Positions 33,063 to 41,447 of a stretch of DNA of 64,000 bases are shown piece by piece; positions within the stretch are counted from its first letter, which is position 1, and each line of letters starts with the position of its first letter. The translations under genes were made by a program, and so were the position numbers. Source of the stretch: an uncultured Pedobacter sp. (lineage in GTDB: Bacteria > Bacteroidota > Bacteroidia > Sphingobacteriales > Sphingobacteriaceae); contig NZ_CAMLIG010000013.1 in the NCBI RefSeq assembly GCF_946480185.1, positions 58,693 to 122,692 on the forward strand. Reading direction: 5' to 3'. The notes under the pieces were generated by a model, which worked only from the letters and a program-made list of their open reading frames with translations, was not told the DNA's origin and did not search any database.

Positions 33063-34782
33063 TTCGGATAATACAGCCGTTCGCTTTTCAAATTGGCTGG
33101 CGCAAATCTGTAGCATGTTGCTTACCAAATCATTTTACATGATTGCTGGTCGTGGTTCTGCAAAAACAACAGAGTTCCAAGCAGAGCGATTGATTGAGAT
33201 GGCCTATGATATGCCCGGCGCTCCCGTGGTTTGGGTTGCCGATACCTATACCAACTTAAAGAAAAACATACTTCCTACGCTTCAGGAAGCTTTGGAATCA
33301 AAAGGTTATCGCGAAGGCATTCACTACGTCATAGATAAAAAGCCGGATGAATTTACCGAGGCCGAAAAAGCCGAACTGGATCCAACGCTCCGGAAACATT
33401 TCTGGCAACCTCACAACAAAATCTCCAGCTACAAAAACACGCTCATTTTTTTTACTGGGCTAAACATTACGTTCGGTTCTCTAGATAAACCTGCGTCATT
33501 GGCTGGTCGTTCTTATGTCCATGTTTTTGGGGATGAGGTTAAATATTTCAAGGAAGCCAAAATCGGTAACTTAATGAAAGCGGTCCGCGGTTATTATGCA
33601 AAATACGGTCATTCCGTTTTCTACCGTGGCCATACCTTCACAACAGATATGCCCAATACAGCGCATATTGGCGAGTACGACTGGATCCTGAATTTCCGAA
33701 ACCGGATGGACGTAAAAGGCATCATGCTGGCGCTCCGGACCGCTCTGGTTTTAAACGATGCACTTCAGGAATATTTGGCAGCTAAAGACGCTGGCGATCG
33801 GATAGAAGCAACAAAAAAGAAACGGGTTTACGAACGCTGGAAAGAAAGATGGATGAGTGTCCGAATGCATAAATCTGCTCAGGTATTTTTTTACATCGCC
33901 TCCAGCTATGTAAATGTTGATATTCTTACACCCGAGTATTTCGAAGAAGCATCTGCAGATGAGCTAGGCGATTTCAAAACAGCAATCCTCTCTATGATGG
34001 CCACGCTGGAAAGCGGACAACGTTTTTACGCCAACCTTACCGAACGCCATTTTTATATGGACGGCATTAACCAAAGCATTGCAGAAAACGACGGGCTGAA
34101 AGACCTGGACGATTGCCGAATGCTTAAATATCACAACATCAATCGCTCTATGGATATAGGTGTCGATTTCGGAAACATGATGTCCATGTCCATCGCCCAG
34201 GAATCAGGCAAATATTACCGGGTAACAAAATTTATTTATACGCTCAGTCCGCAATTTATTTCGCACTTAGCAAAAGAGTTCCGCCGCTTTTATGCACCGC
34301 AAAAAGAAAAAACGGTGCAGATGTACTATGATCGGGCAGGTAACAACTACAAAAAAGCAGGCAAGGATTTAGCTTCTCAGCTAAAACGAGAAATTGAATT
34401 CGACGATTCTTCCGGCACCCCGGTAAAAACAGGCTGGAAAGTGATTCTAATGTCCGAAAAGCAAGGCAACATCGGTATAAACGAGGAATGGGTATTTATG
34501 AATGAATTGCTCAGCGGGAATAACCGAAACCTTCCAAAGGTTTTAATTGATTTCTGGAATTGTAAAGAGTTGAGGCTTAGTTTGCAAAACACGCCAGCCA
34601 AAAAGAACGCCAAAGAAGAAATGGTTAAAGATAAATCCTCTGAAAAATTACCGATTAATCGCCTTCCATTGGAAAGCTCCAATGCATCCGACAGCTGGAA
34701 ATACTTAATGATGCGCAAAACCTGGAGAAGACTGATCAGAGCCAGAAAGTCTTTCGATGTGGGAGATGCGGGAGTTAGGTGA
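33031..34782 (+). CDS. Terminase large subunit
   Basis: 583-residue packaging motor and nuclease. Walker A variant AGRGSAKTTEFQ (about residues 38-49), Walker B HVFGDEVKYF (~165-174) and coupling motif follow the terminase pattern. In the nuclease half, DIGVDFGNMMSMSIAQ (~369-384) supplies the first metal-binding Asp, and MYYDRAGN a later one. It packages phage DNA into the prohead with the portal protein encoded 1.1 kb downstream. A cargo gene (34828-35544) is inserted between them. Confidence 0.9.
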   Translation: MSYRKKVKVDNSDNTAVRFSNWLAQICSMLLTKSFYMIAGRGSAKTTEFQAERLIEMAYDMPGAPVVWVADTYTNLKKNILPTLQEALESKGYREGIHYVIDKKPDEFTEAEKAELDPTLRKHFWQPHNKISSYKNTLIFFTGLNITFGSLDKPASLAGRSYVHVFGDEVKYFKEAKIGNLMKAVRGYYAKYGHSVFYRGHTFTTDMPNTAHIGEYDWILNFRNRMDVKGIMLALRTALVLNDALQEYLAAKDAGDRIEATKKKRVYERWKERWMSVRMHKSAQVFFYIASSYVNVDILTPEYFEEASADELGDFKTAILSMMATLESGQRFYANLTERHFYMDGINQSIAENDGLKDLDDCRMLKYHNINRSMDIGVDFGNMMSMSIAQESGKYYRVTKFIYTLSPQFISHLAKEFRRFYAPQKEKTVQMYYDRAGNNYKKAGKDLASQLKREIEFDDSSGTPVKTGWKVILMSEKQGNIGINEEWVFMNELLSGNNRNLPKVLIDFWNCKELRLSLQNTPAKKNAKEEMVKDKSSEKLPINRLPLESSNASDSWKYLMMRKTWRRLIRARKSFDVGDAGVR

Positions 34783-34827
34783 GATAAACATATGTAAATA
34801 AACAAGTAGGAAACAGTATCTTTAGAT

Positions 34828-35544
34828 ATGATTTTAGCAAAATATGGAAAGAACTTAGAAAAGGATTTTATAATAGAGGATTTAAAGAACCTTGTTGCGC
34901 AATTGGCAGATACAACATTATCATCATTTAGCGAGGATTTGATATCAATTGTTCCTGGGGGCTCTTTTATAAATGGTGTAATAAAAATTTCAAAAAATTT
35001 ACGTGACATTCATCTTATAGAAAAAGTAACAGCTTTTTTTAAAGAGATTGAAAATAAAAACAGTATTGAACGCTCGGTTGCGCTAGAGAAATTCAAAAAC
35101 GAAAGTAATTTAGGAGAAGATTTTGGTAAATACATTCTTTTAACTTTAGACCGAGTAGAATCAAATTTAAAGGCATCCTACATAGGTTTGATAACGGGAT
35201 ATTACATTGAAGGTAAAATTCACACCCTTGCTTACGAGCGGTTAATTTATATAATACAACAATTATATATCAATGACATTATTTCGTTATTGCAAGAAGA
35301 TTATCTTGGCTTTGGTCGAGAATACACAGCTAGAGTTCAAGGTCTTATTTCACACTCTATTATAAAAGCTACAACCGAAATCAAGAAAAACACTGGCTCT
35401 AGCTTATACTATAGTGAAGAACACTCCTTGAACACTAAAGGTTTCAAGATAACTCCAGTTGGAGGACTACTGATAGCTATTCTGAAAAAAGAGATAATAC
35501 CAGGCTATTGGTCAGTAAAAGAATCTTGTATTAGATTTTTATAA
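34828..35544 (+). CDS. AT-rich cargo gene, candidate superinfection/defence factor (238 aa)
   Basis: Not recognised by name. The first half is helical with a hydrophobic patch (LISIVPGGSFINGVIKISKNL). The centre, KYILLTLDRVESNLKASYIGLITGYYIEGKIHTLAYERLIYIIQQLYINDIISL, follows a pattern I associate with scattered bacterial hypothetical and abortive-infection-type proteins. It is clearly more AT-rich than the terminase and portal genes around it, stands alone between them, and has gaps on both sides, all typical of a moron. Function is inferred. Confidence 0.55.
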   Translation: MILAKYGKNLEKDFIIEDLKNLVAQLADTTLSSFSEDLISIVPGGSFINGVIKISKNLRDIHLIEKVTAFFKEIENKNSIERSVALEKFKNESNLGEDFGKYILLTLDRVESNLKASYIGLITGYYIEGKIHTLAYERLIYIIQQLYINDIISLLQEDYLGFGREYTARVQGLISHSIIKATTEIKKNTGSSLYYSEEHSLNTKGFKITPVGGLLIAILKKEIIPGYWSVKESCIRFL

Positions 35545-35630
35545 AAACTTTGAATTGCGCACATTAGATTAGTTGTGCCACTATACTCATTTCTCTAACT
35601 AATTCCCTGTCCTTTCCATCATGCCTCCCT

Positions 35631-35650
35631 CATGATACTTTAGTATCATG
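35631..35650 (+). promoter_or_regulatory. Inverted repeat overlapping a start codon
   Basis: CATGATACT at 35631-35639 and AGTATCATG at 35642-35650 are perfect complements two bases apart, and the second arm contains the ATG of the gene at 35648. In RNA the hairpin would hide the start; in DNA it could be an operator. It contains the 12-mer ACTTTAGTATCA also found before the small terminase gene. Confidence 0.5.
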
Positions 35651-35920
35651 ACAGTGTACCAGGCCATCAACAAAATGCGAGAGCTTACCAAACAAGGTAA
35701 GTCATTCGGCTTTTCTTTCATGTCCTACAGCAGGGAGCGCCAAGCTTCAGGCGGAGTAGTGGAGGTTCGTCACGCAACGCTTCGCAAACGCGGTAATGTC
35801 GAATTTAATTCCATGGCAGAAATCATGGAAGAATTTACCGACATCGACACCCAGGAGCAAAAACACTTCTATCACCCAACCTTAATGACCTTTAACGGAC
35901 AAAGCCTCAACCTCGAATGA
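35648..35920 (+). CDS. Hypothetical phage protein (90 aa)
   Basis: MTVYQAINKMRELTKQGKSFGFSFMSYSRERQASGG...: a small protein I associate with Bacteroidetes phage head-connector regions, with no assigned function. Its start lies within an inverted repeat, and its stop overlaps the portal start by four bases. Confidence 0.6.
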   Translation: MTVYQAINKMRELTKQGKSFGFSFMSYSRERQASGGVVEVRHATLRKRGNVEFNSMAEIMEEFTDIDTQEQKHFYHPTLMTFNGQSLNLE

Positions 35921-37275
35921 AAACAGCCGAAATAAGTAAAAATACCAGAATGGTGCACACGGATGTGGGCGTTTATGCAGTCTCTCTACAGGCCACACAG
36001 TCCGAGTGGCAAAACCTTATCAATTCCGATTCTAAAATCAACTGGGAAATATATCCGCAAACAGTGGCGGGCAAAAAAATTGTTCCCTATGGCGTAAATA
36101 ACGATTTACCAACGGTCATACGCAACATCATGGACGATAACAATCTTGCTCCCGGCATTTTAGAGCGGGAGATCGGTCTATTGTATGGCGACGGACCTCA
36201 GCTGTACAAAATTGTTTTTGATGGCGGGCAGGTAACCAAAGAATACGTTTACGATAAACCAATTTGGGATTGGTTGAATTCCTGGGAGTTCCGCAAATAC
36301 ATCGACATGGCACTGGTCGAGTACAAACACTTAAAAGGTGTTTTTGTAAAGCGCTACCTCAACCGTGGTGTACGTATTGGCCAACCGCCAAAAATCACAA
36401 AACTAAAAGTAGTCCCTTCTTCTGATGCCCGTTTCCTATGGCCAGAAAGAGGCAACTCGCTGGAAGATGTAACACACATTGTCACCGGTGATTTTGAAAA
36501 TAATTGCATGAACACCGGGGTTACTACATATCCGGTTTTCGATAAGTATAACGCCACTCGCTCGGCCGTAGCCATGAGCTACCACAACTCCTACAGTTTC
36601 GGCCGTAAATTTTACAGCATACCCGGTTATTATGGCGCTTTAAAATGGATCATGCGCTCAAGCGATATTCCGGATATCATCAAATATTTAACGGACAACG
36701 GAATTTCTACCGCTTTTCACATTCATACACCTGCAGGTTACTGGGAGCAAAAACGGGAGAAACTAGACAAATACCATCCCGGAGAAACGGATAAGCAAAT
36801 CGACAAACGTCTCGACGATTTAAAAGATGAAACCTTTAAAAACATTACCCAAGTACTAACCGGTAAAAAAAATGCGGGTAAGATCCTGGAGACAGTTGAT
36901 TTTTATGATGAAAACGATAACCTCTGCCAATGGAAAATTGAATCTATTGATCAGAAAATAAAAGATTTCATTGACGCCCAACTTAAGATTGCTGAAAAAG
37001 CGGACAGTGCCACTACCTCGGGCATGGGTTTGCATCCATCGCTATCAAATATCATCGTTAACGGTACGCTCTCAGCTGGTAGCCAAATGCTTTATGCGCT
37101 CAAGCTTTACCTGTTAAGCGATACCACAATTCCTGAAGAAATAATTTTCGAAGCCATTAACGAGGCAATACAAATCAATTTCCCTGGCACCGAATTAAAA
37201 TTAGGTTTCTACCACCCAGTAGTAAAATCCGAAGACCAGGTGGCACCAGAAGATAGAACTAAAAATAAAGTATGA
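35917..37275 (+). CDS. Portal protein
   Basis: 452 residues. The N-terminal region WEIYPQTVAGKKIVPYGVNNDLPTVIRNIMDDN, followed by LYGDGPQLYKI and the long helical IDMALVEYKHLKGVFVKRY, is typical of Bacteroidetes phage portals. The C-terminal helix-rich GMGLHPSLSNIIVNGTLSAGSQMLYALKLYLL fits the portal stem and wing. Forms the dodecameric DNA gate at one capsid vertex. Overlaps by four bases with its upstream and downstream neighbours. Confidence 0.8.
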   Translation: MKTAEISKNTRMVHTDVGVYAVSLQATQSEWQNLINSDSKINWEIYPQTVAGKKIVPYGVNNDLPTVIRNIMDDNNLAPGILEREIGLLYGDGPQLYKIVFDGGQVTKEYVYDKPIWDWLNSWEFRKYIDMALVEYKHLKGVFVKRYLNRGVRIGQPPKITKLKVVPSSDARFLWPERGNSLEDVTHIVTGDFENNCMNTGVTTYPVFDKYNATRSAVAMSYHNSYSFGRKFYSIPGYYGALKWIMRSSDIPDIIKYLTDNGISTAFHIHTPAGYWEQKREKLDKYHPGETDKQIDKRLDDLKDETFKNITQVLTGKKNAGKILETVDFYDENDNLCQWKIESIDQKIKDFIDAQLKIAEKADSATTSGMGLHPSLSNIIVNGTLSAGSQMLYALKLYLLSDTTIPEEIIFEAINEAIQINFPGTELKLGFYHPVVKSEDQVAPEDRTKNKV

Positions 37276-37367
37276 TGACAGACTACATCCCAACAATCCT
37301 GCTCATCGCAATGGCTTGCGTTTGCGCCCTATTAATCGCTTTTGACGACCAAGAACCAACCGTATGA
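37272..37367 (+). CDS. Tiny membrane protein (31 aa) after portal
   Basis: Encodes MMTDYIPTILLIAMACVCAL then LIAFDDQEPTV. The start overlaps the portal stop (ATGATGA) and its stop overlaps the next start (GTATGA), so all three are translationally coupled. One transmembrane helix and an acidic tail. Conserved coupling suggests it is real. Confidence 0.55.
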   Translation: MMTDYIPTILLIAMACVCALLIAFDDQEPTV

Positions 37368-38383
37368 AAATCCTCTTCAATATAGACAGCTCCGGAGCAT
37401 CCGAGCTTCAGCAACTCACCGGTAATTATTACGCAAATAATGATTTCGAAAGAATCCAAACAGACATTACGCTGGAGACGGAAGAAATCATAAAAATAAT
37501 TGGTCCTGCAGTTTACCAGCTGGCAGAAAATCAATATTACGGTATTGAGCAAACCGCCTCTGGTAGTTCCGGTTCTGGGTCCGCTTCTGCAGGTGTGCCC
37601 TCTGCAGATTATTCAGATCTAGTACAGCACATCCAAATCGCAATCGCTTTCAAGGCAACTTTCAATTTTTACCAAGGCAACATCATCAGTCACGAAGACA
37701 ATGGTCGTAAAGTAAAAATTGATAATAATAATGAGAAAATGCCATGGGAATGGATGTTCGACCGCGATGATCAGGCGAACCTTTCTAAAGCTTACCGGAT
37801 GACCGATAGGTTAATTGCTTTTTTAGATGCCTCCGCAATTGAAGAATGGAAAGGCTCTGCTTTCCGCAAAAATGCCCGGAAATTATTGGTCTCAACAGCC
37901 TCAAGCTTTAACCAATATTTTCCGATTGATAATTCCGGAAGGTTTTTTTATCAGCTACAGCCATTTCTTGGCCAAGTGCAACAGCAGATTATAAAACCTG
38001 CCTTGGGCGCTGATAAATTCAATGAACTTTTAAATTTTTACCAGGATCCGGAAGCAGAGGAAAACGAAGAGCTGAAGATGCTCCTTTCTTTAGTTCAGGA
38101 AGCATTGGTTTTAAAAACCATGGAAAAGGCCGTTCAAAGGCTTTCATTAAAAGTTTTGCCAGACGGGGTAGTGCAACAGTTCAAATCAATGATCCAGTCA
38201 CGCAATGCCAGTCAGGCAGTAATGGATGAAACCTTACGCCGATTTGTAGCCAGTTTAAAAATATCAGCAAACGAATCTCTGGACGAAGTAAAAAAATACG
38301 TCACTCCGGATGAAAGCGAAGATTTCAATGATTTGGATCTGCTCCCAAAAAACGACTGCAAAACCAAAATCTTCAGAACATAA
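37364..38383 (+). CDS. Connector/adaptor-type phage protein (DUF6712-like)
   Basis: 339 residues in the place of head-tail connector genes. MKILFNIDSSGASELQQLTGNYYANNDFERIQTDITLETEEIIKIIG and KMPWEWMFDRDDQANLSKAYRMTDRLIAFLDA recall a Bacteroidetes phage family I know as DUF6712; this assignment is from memory. A Gly/Ser-rich linker lies at residues ~63-78. Followed by a dispersed repeat. Confidence 0.55.
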   Translation: MKILFNIDSSGASELQQLTGNYYANNDFERIQTDITLETEEIIKIIGPAVYQLAENQYYGIEQTASGSSGSGSASAGVPSADYSDLVQHIQIAIAFKATFNFYQGNIISHEDNGRKVKIDNNNEKMPWEWMFDRDDQANLSKAYRMTDRLIAFLDASAIEEWKGSAFRKNARKLLVSTASSFNQYFPIDNSGRFFYQLQPFLGQVQQQIIKPALGADKFNELLNFYQDPEAEENEELKMLLSLVQEALVLKTMEKAVQRLSLKVLPDGVVQQFKSMIQSRNASQAVMDETLRRFVASLKISANESLDEVKKYVTPDESEDFNDLDLLPKNDCKTKIFRT

Positions 38384-38405
38384 ATAGCCACCCCGCTCAC
38401 CACCT

Positions 38406-38442
38406 CGTCATGTTGAGCGGAGTCGAAACATCTCACAAGCAT
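38406..38442 (+). repeat. Dispersed intergenic repeat, copy 4
   Basis: CGTCATGTTGAGCGGAGTCG followed by AAACATCTCACAAGCAT; the best match to copy 1. Similarity continues toward the start codon of the following gene (AGCAAnTCAA), as after copy 1. Confidence 0.8.
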
Positions 38443-38465
38443 CAAAGAAAGCAAGTCAATACAAA

Positions 38466-39392
38466 ATGATCACCTTAGAGCTCGAAGAAAAAAACATCCT
38501 GATAGAATTCCCTGAATCCTGGGACGAAATGAGCGAACCTCAGGCGCACTACTGCCTCAAACAGGCGGTAAGGATGCTCGCTGGTAAAATCTCTGAAGAC
38601 GAGTTTAAAACACGTTGTTTTTACAAGCTCGCGGACATCAAACGCAATTGGAGGTCTATTATGTGGGAGCGATTGGTTTCTGCACAGCAACGCCTAAAAA
38701 AAAATGCAAATGCCTGGCAACTGGCGGATAAACTTACAGCTTTCATGTTTAATGCTCCGGAGCATGAAAACGCAAAACCCGAATTTGCTTTTGAAGCAGT
38801 CACTAATTTTTTGCCGACCGTTAAAGTTGGCCGTCAAATTTATTACGGTCCGCAAACCCTTTTAATGGATCTTACTTTCGCAGAGTTCCGTACAACCATC
38901 GAAGAGCTCAACGCTTATTTCGAAAGCAAAGATGAGCATCAGCTCTCCATGCTCTTCGCGGTGCTCTACCGTCCAGCCCGAGAAGGATTGAAAGAAGCAA
39001 AACAAGATCCCGAATTCGATGGACGGATAAAAACACCTTTTAACCGCTCGCATCAGGAAAAACACGCTAAAAAACTGGATAAACTAAAGCCTTGGCAACG
39101 CATGGCCATACTGTTGCATTTCACCTGGTGCATCAAGTATATAAAATCAGAAGATTTATTAATCGAGGGCCGAAAATTAAATTTCGCTCCGCTGTTTCCA
39201 AAGCCGAAAGAAAACGATAAAAGCGAAAAACCATCAACCGGATGGACCGGCGTTTTGTTCGGTATCGCGGAAAAAGGCATTTTCGGCAACATCAAACAAA
39301 CAGATCAATCTAATTTATTCGATATCCTGCTCTTGTTATACGACAATTACCTGCAGGCAGAGGAAATTAAACGCAAATCCAAAAGACCATGA
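38466..39392 (+). CDS. Hypothetical phage protein (308 aa)
   Basis: Conserved-looking soluble, helical protein (MITLELEEKNILIEFPESWDEMSEPQAHYCLK...; C-terminal WTGVLFGIAEKGIFGNIKQTDQ). Not assigned to a family. Position between connector and tail genes suggests a role in tail assembly or head-tail joining. Ends in an ATGA overlap with the next gene. Confidence 0.55.
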   Translation: MITLELEEKNILIEFPESWDEMSEPQAHYCLKQAVRMLAGKISEDEFKTRCFYKLADIKRNWRSIMWERLVSAQQRLKKNANAWQLADKLTAFMFNAPEHENAKPEFAFEAVTNFLPTVKVGRQIYYGPQTLLMDLTFAEFRTTIEELNAYFESKDEHQLSMLFAVLYRPAREGLKEAKQDPEFDGRIKTPFNRSHQEKHAKKLDKLKPWQRMAILLHFTWCIKYIKSEDLLIEGRKLNFAPLFPKPKENDKSEKPSTGWTGVLFGIAEKGIFGNIKQTDQSNLFDILLLLYDNYLQAEEIKRKSKRP

Positions 39393-39811
39393 TAGAAATC
39401 ACAAAATTTGCCCAGGCAATGGAAAGCCTTAAAAACTCTGCGGAATCCATAAGAGCGGTAAAATTGGCCGCTCACGAAGGTCATTTGATCAATAAACTTA
39501 AAGACCAGGCTGGAGTAATTTTAGCAGCGGTTTACCCAACTCTGGAACGTCAAGGAAAACAGGACGCAACAAAGGACCTATGCACAACATGGATTTTCGT
39601 TCTCGAGAAAATGAACACGAGCGCAACAGATCAGCAAGAGATTGATCAGTATCAAAAGCTCCAACAGATAGCGCTCAAGCTAATTGAATCCGTTCAAGAT
39701 GGCTCAAGTTGTAGCATATATTTTAAATGGCCAGATTCCGAAACAACCCTAATCCCCGAATACAATCAGTTTGGCGGTTTTAATGGCTGGAGTTTTAACT
39801 TAACTTTTTAA
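39389..39811 (+). CDS. Hypothetical phage protein (140 aa)
   Basis: Helical protein, not recognised, translationally coupled to the gene upstream through ATGA. Followed by the fifth dispersed repeat. Confidence 0.5.
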   Translation: MIEITKFAQAMESLKNSAESIRAVKLAAHEGHLINKLKDQAGVILAAVYPTLERQGKQDATKDLCTTWIFVLEKMNTSATDQQEIDQYQKLQQIALKLIESVQDGSSCSIYFKWPDSETTLIPEYNQFGGFNGWSFNLTF

Positions 39812-39826
39812 CCGCTACGCTCGTCA

Positions 39827-39860
39827 CCCCGTCATGTCGACGATAGGAGACATCTCACAT
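39827..39860 (+). repeat. Dispersed intergenic repeat, copy 5 (diverged)
   Basis: CCCCGTCATGTCGACGATAG then GAGACATCTCACAT: shortened and diverged relative of copies 1 and 4. Confidence 0.65.
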
Positions 39861-39863
39861 TTT

Positions 39864-39898
39864 TTTGATCCCTGCAGTCTAAAAATTATTTATATTTG
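39864..39898 (+). promoter_or_regulatory. Bacteroidetes-type promoter
   Basis: TTTG at 39864-39867 and TATATTTG at 39891-39898 match the -33 and -7 elements (TTTG, TAnnTTTG), 23 bases apart. The first ATG follows at 39902, so the transcript would be almost leaderless. Confidence 0.5.
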
Positions 39899-39901
39899 AT
39901 A

Positions 39902-40129
39902 ATGAATATAGCGGTAGATAAATTATCCGAAATCATCGATACCCTTCCGAAACAGTCTGGCTCCTTTCTCTTTCCAGACGGTAGAATTTATAGAGTACCG
40001 GTGATTGAGCCAGCAGTTTTGACGGATCCAAATATTATTGCTCCCGATCAAGAAATTAGGCCGCGACATTTAATTTTTAAATGGAGTAGGGACAAACAGG
40101 AATGGACTCTTGATATAAATAGTTTTTAA
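39902..40129 (+). CDS. Hypothetical phage protein (75 aa)
   Basis: MNIAVDKLSEIIDTLPKQSG...; not recognised. The ATG at 39902 is preferred over a TTG at 39896 that belongs to the promoter -7 box. It is followed after one base by a small membrane protein gene. Confidence 0.5.
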   Translation: MNIAVDKLSEIIDTLPKQSGSFLFPDGRIYRVPVIEPAVLTDPNIIAPDQEIRPRHLIFKWSRDKQEWTLDINSF

Positions 40130-40130
40130 A

Positions 40131-40262
40131 ATGATTCCTCGCTACATTGTATATGTCATCCTAACTGCGCTAACTGTCTTCGTTATCTGGCATACATACA
40201 ACAAATTCAAGGAAATCGACCAAAGGAACCGTTATTCTTCAACGCCCGCTAAACAAATTTAA
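40131..40262 (+). CDS. Small single-pass membrane protein (43 aa)
   Basis: MIPRYIVYVILTALTVFVIW forms one transmembrane helix, followed by a charged tail (KFKEIDQRNRYSS). Starts one base after the preceding stop and ends one base before the next start, as in a compact operon. Confidence 0.5.
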   Translation: MIPRYIVYVILTALTVFVIWHTYNKFKEIDQRNRYSSTPAKQI

Positions 40263-40263
40263 A

Positions 40264-40569
40264 ATGAACATTTTCAGAAGAAAAAAGAAGCCTACCGCTA
40301 CAGAAGCCATCATTCACGCCTCTAAAATTTCCGGAGCCATCAAAGACGCCAAAGAATCCGGCATCTTAAAAATCGAAAATGACCAAGTATTATTGTTTAA
40401 AGAACTTTGGCCAAATAAAGCCGTAGCCGAAAGCTGGATGAAAAACTTGTACATGCACTGCAGACTTTTTGAAAACCTACCTACCAACGGAAAGCTCTAT
40501 TTTAAAGACATTGAAACCGGCCGTACCATGGGCGAAGCCACCGATAAAAAAATAAATTTTTATAAATAA
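40264..40569 (+). CDS. Hypothetical phage protein (101 aa)
   Basis: Basic N-terminus (MNIFRRKKKPTATEAI), then a helical/beta domain; not recognised. Last gene before a switch to AT-rich cargo genes with their own promoter. Confidence 0.45.
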   Translation: MNIFRRKKKPTATEAIIHASKISGAIKDAKESGILKIENDQVLLFKELWPNKAVAESWMKNLYMHCRLFENLPTNGKLYFKDIETGRTMGEATDKKINFYK

Positions 40570-40697
40570 TTAAAAATATTTTTTAATTGGTTCGTGTTTT
40601 GTTCGTGTAATTGTGTTTATTTGCATAACAAATTTGTTTAACTAATAAGTTCAACCTATTTGTAAAACTTTATTTCATATTCAATTTTATCTCTGTT

Positions 40698-40883
40698 ATG
40701 GGATTTTTAAATATCGATAACGCCTCAAACATCAAAGTTTACGATGCTAAAGTCGTAGCTAGTGCATGTTCAAACAAATCTATTAGATTGGCAAAACGTC
40801 CGGCGCCTGCCAAACTTGTACAACTTACTTCAGAAGATTTGGATAAGCTTAGGTGCAGAGCTTATGCTTATTTAATTCCTTAA
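40698..40883 (+). CDS. Small first gene of a conserved two-gene cargo module (61 aa)
   Basis: MGFLNIDNASNIKVYDAKVV...; not recognised. Its stop overlaps the next start (TAATG), so the two proteins are made together. The pair has a 128 bp upstream gap with promoter-like TTTG and TTTATTTG elements and a terminator behind it, so it is an independent unit inside the late region. Confidence 0.55.
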   Translation: MGFLNIDNASNIKVYDAKVVASACSNKSIRLAKRPAPAKLVQLTSEDLDKLRCRAYAYLIP

Positions 40884-41410
40884 TGTTTGAAAAAACTTTC
40901 CCGTTTTCAAAAGTAGGCCACGACAGGACGCATAATAAAAAATATCTTATTGAGGTATTTACCTATAATTTCAAAGCTGACCGTACTTGGTATTTGGTAG
41001 AAGTTGAACATTATCAACACGAGATTTATATTCTTAAATTTTACTTAAAAAAGCATAAAAGACATCCGAATAAATACAACATGATGTCGGATGAATTTCA
41101 ATGCGCTCAAGTCATTGCTACCTGCTTAAAGATTTTACTGAAAATTTACTTCGATAACCCTACAGCGTCATTTGGTTTCATCGGGGCAAATACTGTAGAG
41201 CCAGATAGTCAGATATATGAGCTTAAGAATAACACAAAACGATTCAGGGTTTACAGAACCATGTTGACGACAAAAATCGGTAAAGAAACCTTTACCCATT
41301 TTCATAACGTTTCAAAATCAACGTATTTAATGGCAAACAACCTTGTAGACGTGCACAAGCTTAAAGTGAATGCTGAGAAAATGTTTTCCGAAGAGTTTCC
41401 GGATCTTTAA
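40883..41410 (+). CDS. Conserved Bacteroidetes protein of unknown function (175 aa)
   Basis: FPFSKVGHDRTHNKKYLIEVF, NPTASFGFIGANTV and NTKRFRVYRTMLTTKIG...FTHFHNV...YLMANNLV match a family I recognise as scattered through Bacteroidetes genomes and mobile elements with no known role. Start at 40883 overlaps the small upstream gene. Candidate moron: a toxin-antitoxin, defence or host-modifying pair is possible, with no motif to decide. Confidence 0.6.
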   Translation: MFEKTFPFSKVGHDRTHNKKYLIEVFTYNFKADRTWYLVEVEHYQHEIYILKFYLKKHKRHPNKYNMMSDEFQCAQVIATCLKILLKIYFDNPTASFGFIGANTVEPDSQIYELKNNTKRFRVYRTMLTTKIGKETFTHFHNVSKSTYLMANNLVDVHKLKVNAEKMFSEEFPDL

Positions 41411-41412
41411 AA

Positions 41413-41440
41413 AAAGCCCTAGCAAATACACCAGGGCTTT
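41413..41440. terminator. Terminator between convergent cargo genes
   Basis: AAAGCCCT at 41413-41420 and AGGGCTTT at 41433-41440, with A-run before and T-run after, suited to both directions. Confidence 0.85.
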
Positions 41441-41447
41441 TTTTTAT

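Noticed and set aside
34377..35009. A 210-residue minus-strand reading frame over the terminase end and cargo gene
   Set aside because: Shadow of two plus-strand genes; hydrophobic, low-complexity composition typical of the reverse complement of coding DNA, and no recognisable motif.
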